DNA from: Gemmiger sp. An120
GTDB taxonomy: Bacteria; Bacillota; Clostridia; Oscillospirales; Ruminococcaceae
Direction of reading: 5' to 3'
Length of the DNA: 64,000 nucleotides
Assembly (NCBI RefSeq): GCF_002160955.1
Contig: NZ_NFLN01000002.1
Coordinates: 186,001 to 250,000 of the forward strand
A program made the translations under genes and the position numbers. The notes below the pieces were generated by a model. It made no database searches. It saw only the letters and a program-made list of their open reading frames with translations, and was not told the DNA's origin. Of the stretch, positions 23,979 to 33,278 are shown one piece after another. Numbering within the stretch: position 1 is the stretch's first letter; every line of letters begins with the position of its first letter.

Positions 23979-24536
23979 TCAATACAGGGTCCGACGCACA
24001 ATTTCCAGCACGGTAGAGGGGTCATAGTCCTGCCGGAGCAGGGCAGAAAGCATCAGGGAAAACAGCGTATCGGCAAACTTTTCGGCGGTAAACTGCTCAG
24101 TAAAAGCGCCCGGCCTTACCCGGCTGTCCCGCTTCAAAACCGCGCACAGGCCATTCAGAATATGCTGCCAAGTCTGCTGCATGCGCTGCTTGCCGTCGGA
24201 TTTGTCCTCCCGCATAAAGCCCAGGGAATGGAGGGTGAAAAAGCCGGGATACTGCCGGCAGCCGTATTCCATCCGCTGATACATCCAGGCGATGCAGGCT
24301 TCGGTATCCCCGAACACATCACCGTCCTCAGGGCGATGAAAGATCTCACACCAGACACTCTCTACCGTAGCGCTTACCAGCGCGGATTTGGAATCAAAGT
24401 AGTTGTAGATGGAGCCCACCGACACCCCGCAGGCCGCGGCAACGGTGCGGATATTGACCGCCGTCCAGCCCTGCTGGCAGATCAGTTCCCGGCTGGTTTC
24501 CAGGATTTGCTCTTTGGATGTCACAATGGTATTCAT
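23979..24536 (-). CDS. TetR/AcrR family repressor
   Basis: 185 residues. N-terminal helix-turn-helix: SKEQILETSRELICQQGW, then TVAAACGVSVGSIYNYFDSK, the classic TetR recognition region; the rest is the ligand-binding helical domain. I start at ATG 24536 (GAGGTG upstream); earlier ATGs would overlap the operator at 24553-24565. It heads the operon of three membrane proteins and has identical operators before itself and before them, so it very likely represses both. The ligand is unknown. Confidence 0.88.
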   Translation of the reverse strand: MNTIVTSKEQILETSRELICQQGWTAVNIRTVAAACGVSVGSIYNYFDSKSALVSATVESVWCEIFHRPEDGDVFGDTEACIAWMYQRMEYGCRQYPGFFTLHSLGFMREDKSDGKQRMQQTWQHILNGLCAVLKRDSRVRPGAFTEQFTAEKFADTLFSLMLSALLRQDYDPSTVLEIVRRTLY

Positions 24537-24552
24537 CAGATTCACCTCAACT

Positions 24553-24565
24553 TGAACAATGTTCA
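24553..24565. promoter_or_regulatory. TetR operator in front of tetR
   Basis: Perfect palindrome TGAACA-A-TGTTCA, identical to 23922-23934, 17 bp before the start codon. Confidence 0.75.
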
Positions 24566-24728
24566 TCATAGTGAGCCACCCGCCGGTTGTCAAGAGATAC
24601 TGCGAAAATTTTTTGCGTAATTTTCAGAAGGAATACCGCACGGTTCCGTCCTTTTCATGATATAATAAGAAATAATCTCTTCTGTGCGGAACACCACACC
24701 GCTGCAATTTGAAAAGTGAGGGACCAAT

Positions 24729-25373
24729 ATGCTTGCTCGCAAGAAACTTGTGATCATGGGAGATTCCATCTCCGACTGCGGCCGCGCCAAACCGGTAGGG
24801 GAAGGGCTGTTCGGCGCGCTGGGCCGGGGATATATCAGCCTGTTTGACGCGCTGGCCCAGGTGGACCATCCGGAATGGGGGCTTCGGGTAGTGAATATGG
24901 GCATCGACGGGAATACGTCCCGGGATCTGCTGGCCCGCTGGGAAACGGATGTCAATGCCCAGAATCCGGATATTGTCGCTGTTCTGATCGGCATCAACGA
25001 CGTCTGGCGGCAGTTTGACAGCCCGTTCCAGCCGGAATCCCATGTCCTGCCCGAAGAGTATGCCGCCAATCTGCGCAGAATAGCGGCACAGCAGGCGGAG
25101 CATTCGTATCGGCTGGTATTCCTATCGCCCTTCTTCCTGGAACCCCATTGTCAGGATCCCATGCGCGCCCGAATGGATGAATACGGCGCCATCATGCGCA
25201 CTGTTGCCCAGGAAAACGGGATTCCTTTCGTGGACCTGCAGCAGGCGTTTGCGGCGCTGCTGGAGAACTTCTACCCTGGATACCTGACCTGGGACCGGGT
25301 TCATCCGAACGAAGTCGGCCAGCTGGTGATTGCCCGGCAGCTTATGCAGGCTGTGGAACCGTTTCTGGGCTGA
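24729..25373 (+). CDS. SGNH/GDSL hydrolase
   Basis: 214 residues. Block I is MGDSISDCGR (Ser13), block II GIDGNTSRDLLAR, block III VLIGINDVWR, block V DRVHPNEVGQ with the catalytic Asp and His. No signal peptide, so cytoplasmic; a lipase/esterase or carbohydrate deacetylase of the rhamnogalacturonan-esterase type is most likely. A -10 (TATAAT) lies about 70 bp upstream; ATG 24729 follows GTGAGGGACC. It is transcribed alone, away from tetR, and ends at a two-way terminator. Confidence 0.9.
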   Translation: MLARKKLVIMGDSISDCGRAKPVGEGLFGALGRGYISLFDALAQVDHPEWGLRVVNMGIDGNTSRDLLARWETDVNAQNPDIVAVLIGINDVWRQFDSPFQPESHVLPEEYAANLRRIAAQQAEHSYRLVFLSPFFLEPHCQDPMRARMDEYGAIMRTVAQENGIPFVDLQQAFAALLENFYPGYLTWDRVHPNEVGQLVIARQLMQAVEPFLG

Positions 25374-25415
25374 TTTCCGGATTTGGCGGCAGAATCGCGT
25401 ATACAGACAAGCAAA

Positions 25416-25459
25416 AAAACTCCGAACCTGACGCCTGCCGGCCCAGGGTTCGGAGTTTT
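25416..25459. terminator. Two-way terminator between convergent genes
   Basis: AAAACTCCGAACC pairs exactly with GGTTCGGAGTTTT; it has A and T runs on both sides and serves the SGNH gene and the ABC gene. Confidence 0.9.
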
Positions 25460-25475
25460 CGCATATACGAAGAGT

Positions 25476-26150
25476 TTATTGCGCCGTCAGCACCCCGTCC
25501 CGCAGATGCAGAACCCGGCTGGCCGCCTGCGCGACCGTCAGGTCATGGGTGATCTGGATAATGGTGTGTCCCTGACGGTTCAGTTCCTGAAACAGACGCA
25601 GAATTTCCCGGCCGGTGGCGGTATCCAGCGCACCGGTAGGCTCATCCGCCAACAGCAGCGCCGGTCTGCCCACAAGAGCACGGGCAATGGCCACACGCTG
25701 CTGCTGGCCGCCCGAAAGCTGGCTGGGCCGGTGCTTCAGCCGATCTTCCAGCCCCATGCGGGCCAGGCTTTCCCGGGCGATCGGTTCCGCCTGCCGGTGG
25801 GTGAGGCCCCGCAGCAGCAGCGGCATCATCACATTCTGCAGCACATTGTACTGCGGCAGCAGGTGATAGCGCTGGAATATAAAGCCGATTTTGTGGTTGC
25901 GCAGCATGGCCAGCTGCCCGGGTTCCAGGCGGAAAACATCGGTGCCATCCAGCTGATAGCGTCCGCTGTCAGCCGTGTCCATACACCCGATAATGTTCAT
26001 GAGGGTGGATTTTCCGCTGCCGGATGCTCCCAGAATCGAGATGAATTCGCCTTTTTGTACCGAGAAACAGACATGTTTCAGCACCTGCAGCCGTTCTTCG
26101 CCCATCGGATAGCTTTTGCTGATATCCTGCAGCTGCAGCATATCACTCAT
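25476..26150 (-). CDS. MacB/LolD-type ABC transporter ATP-binding protein
   Basis: 224 residues. Walker [10 protein letters not shown] (about residues 41-49), Q-loop [15 protein letters not shown], signature LSGGQQQR, Walker [14 protein letters not shown]-loop THD. It is full length for the MacB/LolD class. Its start overlaps the end of the broken adaptor gene by 8 bp. The permease normally found after it is missing: a terminator follows at once. Without a permease the gene is probably a leftover unless it serves one elsewhere. Confidence 0.88.
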   Translation of the reverse strand: MSDMLQLQDISKSYPMGEERLQVLKHVCFSVQKGEFISILGASGSGKSTLMNIIGCMDTADSGRYQLDGTDVFRLEPGQLAMLRNHKIGFIFQRYHLLPQYNVLQNVMMPLLLRGLTHRQAEPIARESLARMGLEDRLKHRPSQLSGGQQQRVAIARALVGRPALLLADEPTGALDTATGREILRLFQELNRQGHTIIQITHDLTVAQAASRVLHLRDGVLTAQ

Positions 26151-26683
26151 ACAGAACCACCTCGGTCACCAGCCCGTCCTCGCCGGTGAACACGCCCAGA
26201 ATGCTGCCTTTCTTGATGTCCGACAGCTGTTTTTCCTCACCGTTGGCACCGGAGATCTTCAGCCCGCCCGGAATCACAAAATCTTTGCTTTCTCCGGTAT
26301 ATTCCAGTTCGGTGCGTTCCTCAGCGCCGGTTTGGCCGTCCGCTGCCGCACCCGCTTCGGTGGCCGGGGTCATCGGCGTCGTATTCGGCCAGTACATCTC
26401 CCTCGGCCACCTTGTCGCCCACCCGGACCTTGTATTCTTTCAAGGTCACCGTGACCGGTGCAAACTGGCCCCATTGCTCCGACTGAATGTTCCCGGCCGC
26501 GTCAATACCGACGGTGATATCCTTCCGGCTGACCGGATATTCCCGCCGCAGCGGTTCTTCTTCTGCTGCCTGAGGCCGGGCCAGCCATACTAATCCCAGC
26601 AGGAGGCATACAGCCAATGCACCTCCTGCAACCAGCCATTTCTTATGTGGTTTCACCCGGGAAATTTCTGCGATTTCTTCCAC
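26143..26683 (-). pseudogene. Membrane-fusion (MacA/HlyD-like) adaptor, internally deleted and frameshifted
   Basis: From GTG 26683 (after AAAGGAG) the frame gives a short cytoplasmic tail, a membrane helix (KWLVAGGALAVCLLLGLVWL), then the start of an adaptor with half of a biotinyl-lipoyl-like domain (KEYKVRVGDKVAEGDVLAEY). Near 26345-26370 the frame is lost and a different frame carries on with TELEYTGESKDFVIPGGLKI through to a stop at 26143. The two parts total about 180 residues against 350-500 for intact adaptors, so the middle is gone. It is the first gene of a decayed export cassette. Confidence 0.7.
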
Positions 26684-26727
26684 GGTATCCACTCCTTTCC
26701 CTTGTCGTTGGTCAAATCGCAGCACCG

Positions 26728-26798
26728 ACTATACCACAGCCGGTGTTAAATCCGGGTAAAGTCTGTTTAACACGGATTTAATCCCTCTGTGCTATAAT
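26728..26798. promoter_or_regulatory. Divergent promoters with shared response-regulator boxes
   Basis: An inverted repeat TTAAATCCG (26746-26754) / CGGATTTAA (26773-26781) lies between a minus-strand -10 (TATAGT, 26728-26733) and a plus-strand -10 (TATAAT, 26793-26798). Neither promoter has a consensus -35; the repeats cover those positions. On the plus strand two TTTAA cores are 11 bp apart, one helical turn, as OmpR-type regulators bind. Activation of both directions by the adjacent response regulator is likely. Confidence 0.55.
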
Positions 26799-26829
26799 GG
26801 TGCCAAACGAAAAGGGGAGAAGGGCCGAG

Positions 26830-27501
26830 ATGCGTATTTTGGTTGTGGAAGACGATCTGGATCTGCGGGAATCGCTTGCCGAGGGTCTGACACTGGAAGG
26901 GTATCTGGTGGACACGGCAGAACGTGGGGACGAGGCCGACCTGATGCTGTTTGATGTGGACTATGATCTGGTGGTGCTGGATCTGAATCTGCCCGGTCTC
27001 GACGGCATGGAGGTTCTGCAGCGGCTGCGCGGATACGACAAGCAGACAAACGTCCTGATCCTGTCGGTACGGGCAGACCTGGAGGATAAAACCGCCGGTT
27101 TGGACGAGGGCGCCAACGATTACATGACCAAACCGTTCCATTTTGACGAGTTTCTCGCCCGGGTACGGGCACTGCTCCGCCGGTGCACCGTACAGGAACG
27201 GCGTGTGCTGACCTGCGGCGCAATCACAATGGATACCGCCAGCCGGCAGGTATGTGCCGGGGGCCGTCCCATAACGCTTACCGCCAAGAAAACCGCCCTG
27301 CTGGAATATCTGCTTGTACATCCCGGTGAAACCATCAGCCAGGCCCGCCTGATCGAGCATATCTGGGGGGAAGAAATCGACGAGTTTTCCAACTCCGTTC
27401 AGGTACATATTTCCACACTGCGCCGCAAGCTGCGCGCCGCACTGGGCCGGGATCCGATCCGTACCCGCATCGGCGCGGGGTATTGTCTGGAGGAAGAATA
27501 A
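26830..27501 (+). CDS. OmpR-family response regulator
   Basis: 223 residues. Receiver domain: acidic pocket EDD near residues 7-9, phospho-acceptor Asp in LVVLDLNLPGLDGM (about residue 51), conserved Lys in MTKPFHFDEF. The C-terminal winged helix is typical of OmpR/PhoB (VHPGETISQARLIEHIWG, NSVQVHISTLRRKLR). I start at ATG 26830, where MRILVVEDD begins, after GGGGAGAAGGG. It is coupled to the kinase gene (TAATG) and divergent from the adaptor/ATPase cassette. Confidence 0.92.
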   Translation: MRILVVEDDLDLRESLAEGLTLEGYLVDTAERGDEADLMLFDVDYDLVVLDLNLPGLDGMEVLQRLRGYDKQTNVLILSVRADLEDKTAGLDEGANDYMTKPFHFDEFLARVRALLRRCTVQERRVLTCGAITMDTASRQVCAGGRPITLTAKKTALLEYLLVHPGETISQARLIEHIWGEEIDEFSNSVQVHISTLRRKLRAALGRDPIRTRIGAGYCLEEE

Positions 27502-28623
27502 TGCGAAAGTTTCGAGTCTCTCTGCGTTTTAAGCTTACGGCAATCGTGGCCGGCGTAATGAGTATCTGCTGCCTGCTGCTTACGGCTGTATCGCTATCCA
27601 CCTCAGCGCAAATGGTGGAGGCGCTGCCCCTGATGCAGCCTGTTCTCACCTTTCCGGCCGATTCGGATACCACCGGTGCCGTTTCCTGTGAACCGGCTCA
27701 GATTGCGTCGGTTGCTCAGGATCGGTTTCAGACCCAGAATCTGGCGGCTATGGTTCTGGTGATTCTTGCGGGCAGCGCCGCCGCCTATTGGCTTGTCCGC
27801 CGCCAGCTTCGCCCGTTGGAACAGCTGGCAGCCAGTGTAAAGGCCCTGGAAGCCGACAATATGGCCCAGATAAAAGTACCCTTGCCCAATACCCGGGATG
27901 GAAGCTATCAGCTGGCTCTGGCGCTGGATGACATGATCACACGGGTAGGGCAGGCGTATGCCGGGCAGAAAGAATTCGCCGCCAGCGCTGCCCATGAGCT
28001 GCGCACACCGCTGGCCGCCATGCAGAGCCGCCTGGAAGTGTTCCTGATGAAGGAGCGCACACCGGATGAATACCAGCAACTGCTGCAGCGGTTTGACGGC
28101 AATCTGAAGCGGCTGAACACTCTGGTGGAGCAGCTGCTGCAGTTGTCCTCCAGCCATGTACCCGATACAAAATGCGGGATCTGTCTGGGCGATATTGTGG
28201 AGGATGCCGTCTGCGAACTGGCACCGGTTCTGGAGCAGAAAACTGTGGACATAAACCTGGAAGATCATTTGCAGGTTGATGAAAATCCCGCCCTGTAACC
28301 GCCAGCTTGTATTGAATCTGCTGCAAAACGCGGCCAAGTACGGGGGAGACCGCATTCGGGTTCATCTGGCGCAGCAGGAGAACCAGGTCACCCTGCGGGT
28401 GGAAGACAACGGGCCCGGCATTCCCGATACCGCCAAAGAGCATATTTTTGAGCCGTTCTACCGGGTGGACCGGTCCCGTAGCCGCCGTATCGGCGGCAAT
28501 GGTCTGGGATTGTCCATCGTGCGCCGTATTGCCCGTCAGTATGGAGGAGATGCCACTGTAGAGGATTCTCCGCTGGGCGGTGCCTGTTTTGTGATCCATC
28601 TGCCTTTGAGCAAAAGCGGCTGA
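27501..28623 (+). pseudogene. Sensor histidine kinase, split by a frameshift
   Basis: The first frame (27501-28298) has two membrane helices (about 10-35 and 80-102), a HAMP-like linker and the HisKA helix with phospho-acceptor His165 (SAAHELRTPLAAMQSRLEVF). It stops just after HLQVDENPAL. The next frame (from about 28276 to 28623) supplies the ATPase half: QLVLNLLQNAAKYGG (N box), VEDNGPGIP (G1), GGNGLGLSIVRRIA (G2). One extra base, or two missing, near 28290-28310 explains the break. Separate translation of the second half is possible, since an ATG lies at 28276, but no ribosome site is seen. Confidence 0.75.
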
Positions 28624-28707
28624 TCCTGCCAATCCATTGCTGTACTTGTCTTTGTCAAGCTTTAATGCTATGATAAAAGTATGAGTCTTGTAAAGGAAGT
28701 GTAAAGC

Positions 28708-30066
28708 GTGGCGCGCAACTACGAGATGGATATGACCAGCGGACCGCTGCTGGGTAAGATTCTGGCGTTTTCGTTCCCCCTGATGTGCTCGGGTGTTCTG
28801 CAGCTACTATTCAATGCGGCGGACATTATCGTGGTGGGGCGGTATGCCGGACACACAGCGCTGGCGGCAGTGGGTTCCACCTCCTCGCTGATCAACCTGC
28901 TGGTGAACCTGTTTGTGGGCCTTTCGGTGGGCGCAAACGTGCTTATTGCCCGCAGCTATGGCGCCGGCCGGATGGAGGCAGTGCACAAGGGTGTCCACAC
29001 GGCGATGCTTACGGCGCTGGTTGGCGGAATTGCTCTGATTTTCGTTGGTCTGGCTGCCTCCCGCCCCATGCTGAGCCTGATGGGCACGCCGGATGATGTT
29101 ATCGACCAGGCAGCGCTGTATCTGCGTATCTACTTTGTAGGTGCCCCCAGCCTGCTGGTGTACAACTTTGGCGCGGCTATCCTGCGTGCGGTCGGGGATA
29201 CCCGGCGCCCGCTCTACTTTCTCACCCTGGCCGGGGTGCTGAATGTCATACTGAACTTGGTGTTCGTGATCGTGTTCTCTATGGGAGTTGCGGGCGTGGC
29301 GCTGGCCACCATCCTGTCCCAGACGCTCTCCGCCTGGCTCATTGTGCTCTGTCTGATGCACAATACCGGTGCGTTCCAGCTGGTTTTGCAGGAACTGCGC
29401 ATCGACAAGGAACAGCTTCAAGAGATCCTGCGCATTGGTGTACCGGCGGGGATCCAGGGCATGGTGTTCAGCCTCTCCAACGTGGTAATCCAGTCCTCGG
29501 TAAACAGTTTTGGTTCTGCCGTGATGGCAGGCAACACCGCTGCTTCCAATATTGAGGGCTTTGTGTATACCTGTATGAACGCGGTGTCCCAGACTTCCAT
29601 GAGTTTTGTGAGCCAAAACGTGGGTGCCAGACGTTTCGCCCGGGTGGATCAGGTGGTTCTGCGCTGCATGCTGCTGTCCGCCGGCGTAGGCATCCTGCTG
29701 GGCAACAGTGCCTATCTGCTGGGTCGCTGGCTGCTGGGCATCTACACCCCGGAACCGCAGGTTATTACCTACGGGCTGTACCGGATGAGCGTGGTCTGCA
29801 CTACCTATTTTCTCTGCGGCTGGATGGACTGTCTTGCCTGCAGTGTACGGGGCCTGGGTTCTTCCATGCTGCCTATGATCGTATCCATCCTGGGCGCCTG
29901 TGTACTACGTATTATCTGGGTCATGACCCTTTTCCAGTGGGAACGCACCCAGCTGTGTCTGTACCTTTCGTATCCGGTATCCTGGGCGATCACGGCGGCT
30001 GTGCATCTGATTTGCTTCCTGATCCTCCTCCGGAAGGTTCGTACAGCGCAGCCCGCTGCCGCATAA
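28708..30066 (+). CDS. MATE family efflux transporter
   Basis: 452 residues with twelve membrane helices in two similar halves, beginning MDMTSGPLLGKILAFSFPLM and ADIIVVGRYAGHTALAAVGS, the MATE/MatE hallmark. It exports drugs or metabolites using a Na+ or H+ gradient. Start GTG 28708 follows AAGGAAG. It is transcribed alone and closed by a terminator at 30083. Confidence 0.93.
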   Translation: MARNYEMDMTSGPLLGKILAFSFPLMCSGVLQLLFNAADIIVVGRYAGHTALAAVGSTSSLINLLVNLFVGLSVGANVLIARSYGAGRMEAVHKGVHTAMLTALVGGIALIFVGLAASRPMLSLMGTPDDVIDQAALYLRIYFVGAPSLLVYNFGAAILRAVGDTRRPLYFLTLAGVLNVILNLVFVIVFSMGVAGVALATILSQTLSAWLIVLCLMHNTGAFQLVLQELRIDKEQLQEILRIGVPAGIQGMVFSLSNVVIQSSVNSFGSAVMAGNTAASNIEGFVYTCMNAVSQTSMSFVSQNVGARRFARVDQVVLRCMLLSAGVGILLGNSAYLLGRWLLGIYTPEPQVITYGLYRMSVVCTTYFLCGWMDCLACSVRGLGSSMLPMIVSILGACVLRIIWVMTLFQWERTQLCLYLSYPVSWAITAAVHLICFLILLRKVRTAQPAAA

Positions 30067-30082
30067 CTTCCGATACAATGAC

Positions 30083-30118
30083 GAAAGACGCCTTTCTGTG
30101 CAGGAAGGCGTCTTTCTC
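30083..30118 (+). terminator. Rho-independent terminator after the MATE gene
   Basis: GAAAGACGCCTT pairs with AAGGCGTCTTTC, followed by TCTT. Confidence 0.85.
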
Positions 30119-30220
30119 TTTTCTCCGGCCTTGGCACCAACTCCGCAACCTTTTTTCCGGGATCTTTATTTTCACGGGCCTTATACTGTGAGCAAAGGGC
30201 GGAATCAAGGAGGGAATTCT

Positions 30221-30976
30221 ATGGAAACGCAAATTCAAAAGCTACTGTGTGAGATTGAGGAAAAAGAAAACTGCCAGATACTGCTGGCGGTAGAGTCGGG
30301 AAGCCGCGCCTGGGGATTTGCCTCTCCGGACAGCGACTACGATGTGCGCTTTCTGTACGTACGCCCTAAAGAGAGCTATCTGCGTCTGGAGCGGGTCCGG
30401 GATGTGATTGAGCTGCCCATCAGTGACCTGCTGAACATCAACGGCTGGGATCTTGCCAAGATGCTGCGGCTGCTCCACGGCTCCAACCCCACCGTATTCG
30501 AGTGGTTTTCTTCGCCCATTGTGTACAAAACCACCCCGTTTGCCGATGCGCTTATGCCGATTCTGCAGCGGTACTTCCTGTCCAGAAAAGGGCTGTGGCA
30601 CTATCTGCGGATGGCAGAAAGGAACTACCAGGAGCATCTGTGCCGCGAACAGGTCCGGGCCAAAAAGTACTTTTATGTGCTGCGTCCCATCCTGGCCTGC
30701 CGCTGGATCCTGGCAACCGGAACACCGCCCCCGATGCTGTTTTCTGAACTTGTAGCCAGTCAGCTCCCGGCAGAAATGCTGCCGGCCGTGCAGGCACTGC
30801 TTGATTTAAAGCAAAATGCGTCGGAAATCCAGCTGATTCCCCGGAATGATTTCCTGAACACATATATTGAGCAAAGCCTTACAGAACTGCGGCAGGCCGT
30901 GGAAAGCTATCCCAGAGAACCCTGCCGGGATTGGACAGAACTCAACCAGATATTTCTCTCCGCCCTGAATGCGTGA
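30221..30976 (+). CDS. RlaP-type nucleotidyltransferase (COG3541)
   Basis: 251 residues. The nucleotidyltransferase signature is ESGSRAWGFASPDSDYDVRF (about residues 25-44): GS plus DSDYD, the two metal-binding Asp. The remaining family blocks are LNGWDL-like NINGWDLAKMLRLLHGSNPT and the LWHYLRMAERNY helix. The family (PF10127, RNA-ligase-associated putative nucleotidyltransferase) is linked to RNA repair by gene neighbourhood in other genomes; the reaction is not established. ATG 30221 follows AAGGAGGG. Its 3' end meets two WYL regulators across a shared terminator. Confidence 0.88.
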   Translation: METQIQKLLCEIEEKENCQILLAVESGSRAWGFASPDSDYDVRFLYVRPKESYLRLERVRDVIELPISDLLNINGWDLAKMLRLLHGSNPTVFEWFSSPIVYKTTPFADALMPILQRYFLSRKGLWHYLRMAERNYQEHLCREQVRAKKYFYVLRPILACRWILATGTPPPMLFSELVASQLPAEMLPAVQALLDLKQNASEIQLIPRNDFLNTYIEQSLTELRQAVESYPREPCRDWTELNQIFLSALNA

Positions 30977-30980
30977 TACA

Positions 30981-31016
30981 GAAAGAGCCTGCCGCTTGCA
31001 AGCGGCAGGCTCTTTC
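30981..31016. terminator. Two-way terminator between RlaP and the WYL genes
   Basis: Perfect 17-bp stem (GAAAGAGCCTGCCGCTT and its inverse) with a 2-nt centre. Confidence 0.9.
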
Positions 31017-31019
31017 TCG

Positions 31020-31946
31020 TCAGATTCTTATGGCAGAAGGGGATGTATAACCAAGCTGTTTTTGAACCCGCTCCCGTACCAGCTGGATAAAACGATCCGG
31101 CGCTTTGACCTCCAGTACCGGGCCGAAAGACAGTACACGGATGAGCAGTTCGGTTTCGTCATCCCGGTCGTACCGGATCCGGATCTCGTATTCTCCCACG
31201 CTTTTTCTGCGCGTTTCCTTTTCAAAATGGGAGAAATGCAGCAAAACCCGTTCCAGCCCATTGCGTTCATCATGCAGCACCAGAACCAGCTCTTCGGTGT
31301 GCGTTTGCGGCGGAGAAAACGCGGCTGGCGGGTACGGGTCCAGCAGTGTGCAGGAAGAAACACGGCCCAGATTGATCCAGTTTACCGCGCGTTTTCCCGA
31401 TGCCAGAAGCCGGAATTTGTCATCCTTGGCGGAGTATTCCAGCCGATGGGGGATACATACGAACGAATGACGCGCACCGTTTTTGCCACGGAACGAAATG
31501 CGCAGTTTTCGCTTTTCACGGATCGCCTGCAGCACGGTGCGAAAGCAGGCAATGTATGTCGAGTCATCGTACGGGTCGCCGTCCGCGTAGCGGTCAAACG
31601 GCACAAACACGTCCGGAGAATACAGCGGCTGTACGTTCTCCAGCCCGCTGGCATCTACATCAAACAATGCTATCCGGGGATCGGCAAGCAGCGCTTTCAT
31701 CCATCGCTTTTCCAAGAGTGTGAGCGGCATGGTAGGCTTGTGCCGCAAAACAGACCGCATACTATCGTCCAGCAGCGGCCATTCGCCCGTCTGCAGCGCG
31801 CGGGGGATGGCCAGCGTGCTTTCTGAAAATGCCTTTTCCCGCACAATAGCGGTCAGCCGTGCCTGGGTCAGCGGCGCATCAGCGGCCTCTGTCAATATTG
31901 CCGCCACTACCCGGAAATAGCTGCCATATATCTCACTGAACAGCAT
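31020..31946 (-). CDS. WYL domain regulator, second of a pair
   Basis: 308 residues. The C-terminal half is a WYL domain (LRISFRGKNGARHSFVCIPH, EYSAKDDKFRLLASG, INLGRV) followed by a WCX-like dimer region. The N-terminal third is helical and less clear than a normal DeoR-type winged helix. Start ATG 31946 follows GGAGG by 8 nt. It overlaps the 3' end of the upstream WYL gene by 14 bp. WYL proteins are thought to bind nucleic-acid-derived ligands and often control defence or RNA/DNA-repair genes. Confidence 0.8.
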   Translation of the reverse strand: MLFSEIYGSYFRVVAAILTEAADAPLTQARLTAIVREKAFSESTLAIPRALQTGEWPLLDDSMRSVLRHKPTMPLTLLEKRWMKALLADPRIALFDVDASGLENVQPLYSPDVFVPFDRYADGDPYDDSTYIACFRTVLQAIREKRKLRISFRGKNGARHSFVCIPHRLEYSAKDDKFRLLASGKRAVNWINLGRVSSCTLLDPYPPAAFSPPQTHTEELVLVLHDERNGLERVLLHFSHFEKETRRKSVGEYEIRIRYDRDDETELLIRVLSFGPVLEVKAPDRFIQLVRERVQKQLGYTSPSAIRI

Positions 31947-33180
31947 CGCCGCCACCTCCGTAAAGATCCGCCATTCGCTTCAGGTCCTGATAAAACTGAT
32001 CCGTAACCGCCGGGTTGCTGCATTTCAGTTCCAGGATCCGGCCGGTAAAGGTGCGCAGCCAGGGCAGCATTTCTGATGCGTCGTACACATCTGCGGTAAA
32101 ACGGCAGGTCTGTTCATCCAGCACCTCCACCGTGCCGTGGCGTTTTTCCCGCCAAAGCCGCTGGAGGATAAACTCCTCGCCGGGGCCGTACCGGACCGTC
32201 ATTTCCAGGTGATCCAACCGCCGGTCCGTTCCAGTGGAAACGCCCCAGAGATGCCCGTCGAATCGCGTTTGCAGGGCAAGATAATCCTCAAACTGCTTTT
32301 CTGTATTTCCCGGGAGGATCTGCTGGATGGTATCCAGGCGGAAAAACACCATCCGCCGGCCCCGGTAGTGATAGCCCAGAAGGTATTGGCGGCCGGTCTG
32401 GGTACTGCGATAAATTTTGAGCGGACAGACTGTACGCTGGTATTCCTTTCCGCCCCGCAGGCTCTGCAGCGTCAGTTCCACCGCCCGCCGTTCGTCAATG
32501 GCCAGCAGCAGTTCGCACAGGATATCGCTGTCCAGTGCGTGGAGGATGTAGTGATGCTTGAAGCGGAACCCATCAAATGATCGGCCCAGCGCATCCATGA
32601 GGAACGATCCGATTACCCCCAAAGGGTCTTCCTCCGAGAAAAACGCCAGCGCATCTTCCCAGGAATCCAGCGCCGGATGCTCACTGTCCGTACGACGGTA
32701 AAGCACCTCGCGGCCGCTCTTTTCGGCGCGCAGCAGCCCCAGGCTTTCGTACTCTTTCAGCTTTTTGCGCACAGTGGACTCATCCAGGGTATGCGCATCC
32801 GTAAACCGCGAAAGATATACCGTACAAATGCGATCGGTCATCTCGCCCGCGGAAAGCGCACTGCCGTCCGCTAAAAGGTCCAGAATATAGAAATGCAGCG
32901 TTATATCTTTGTCGGTAAAGCTTTTGGCCTTGAACGCCTTGTACAGGGGATTGTGCGGGATACGCCGGCTGTCCATGGAAAGGAATACGTTTTTCCCGCC
33001 GGCATCCTGGTGAAAGGACATATGCTCACCCAGCCAGCTTTCCACGCGCCGCCGCTCGTTATCGTAGCTGCGGACACTCTTTTCGGTATATTCCTCCCGG
33101 CTTTTGAACCCGTACACATAAAATTCGCGCATATAGCTGCGGATACGCGCAAAGTTCTTAATCAATTCACGGTAGGCCAT
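31933..33180 (-). CDS. WYL domain regulator, first of a pair
   Basis: 415 residues. The N-terminus holds a predicted winged helix (DESTVRKKLKEYESLGLLRA, about residues 140-160) and an extra helical region; the WYL core is RQYLLGYHYRGRRMVFFRLD. Start ATG 33180 lies 8 nt after AGGAGG. It forms an operon with the overlapping second WYL gene; two unlike WYL proteins side by side suggest a heterodimeric or layered regulator. The likely target is the convergent RlaP-type gene or genes outside the window. Confidence 0.8.
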   Translation of the reverse strand: MAYRELIKNFARIRSYMREFYVYGFKSREEYTEKSVRSYDNERRRVESWLGEHMSFHQDAGGKNVFLSMDSRRIPHNPLYKAFKAKSFTDKDITLHFYILDLLADGSALSAGEMTDRICTVYLSRFTDAHTLDESTVRKKLKEYESLGLLRAEKSGREVLYRRTDSEHPALDSWEDALAFFSEEDPLGVIGSFLMDALGRSFDGFRFKHHYILHALDSDILCELLLAIDERRAVELTLQSLRGGKEYQRTVCPLKIYRSTQTGRQYLLGYHYRGRRMVFFRLDTIQQILPGNTEKQFEDYLALQTRFDGHLWGVSTGTDRRLDHLEMTVRYGPGEEFILQRLWREKRHGTVEVLDEQTCRFTADVYDASEMLPWLRTFTGRILELKCSNPAVTDQFYQDLKRMADLYGGGGDAVQ

Positions 33181-33278
33181 GCCTTTCACCTCCTGTCTGC
33201 CGCCATTGTATCATAAAAGGGGGAAGGAGTAAAAGAATGCCCTCTGCTGAATTTATTTGGATATTTATAAAATCAGAA

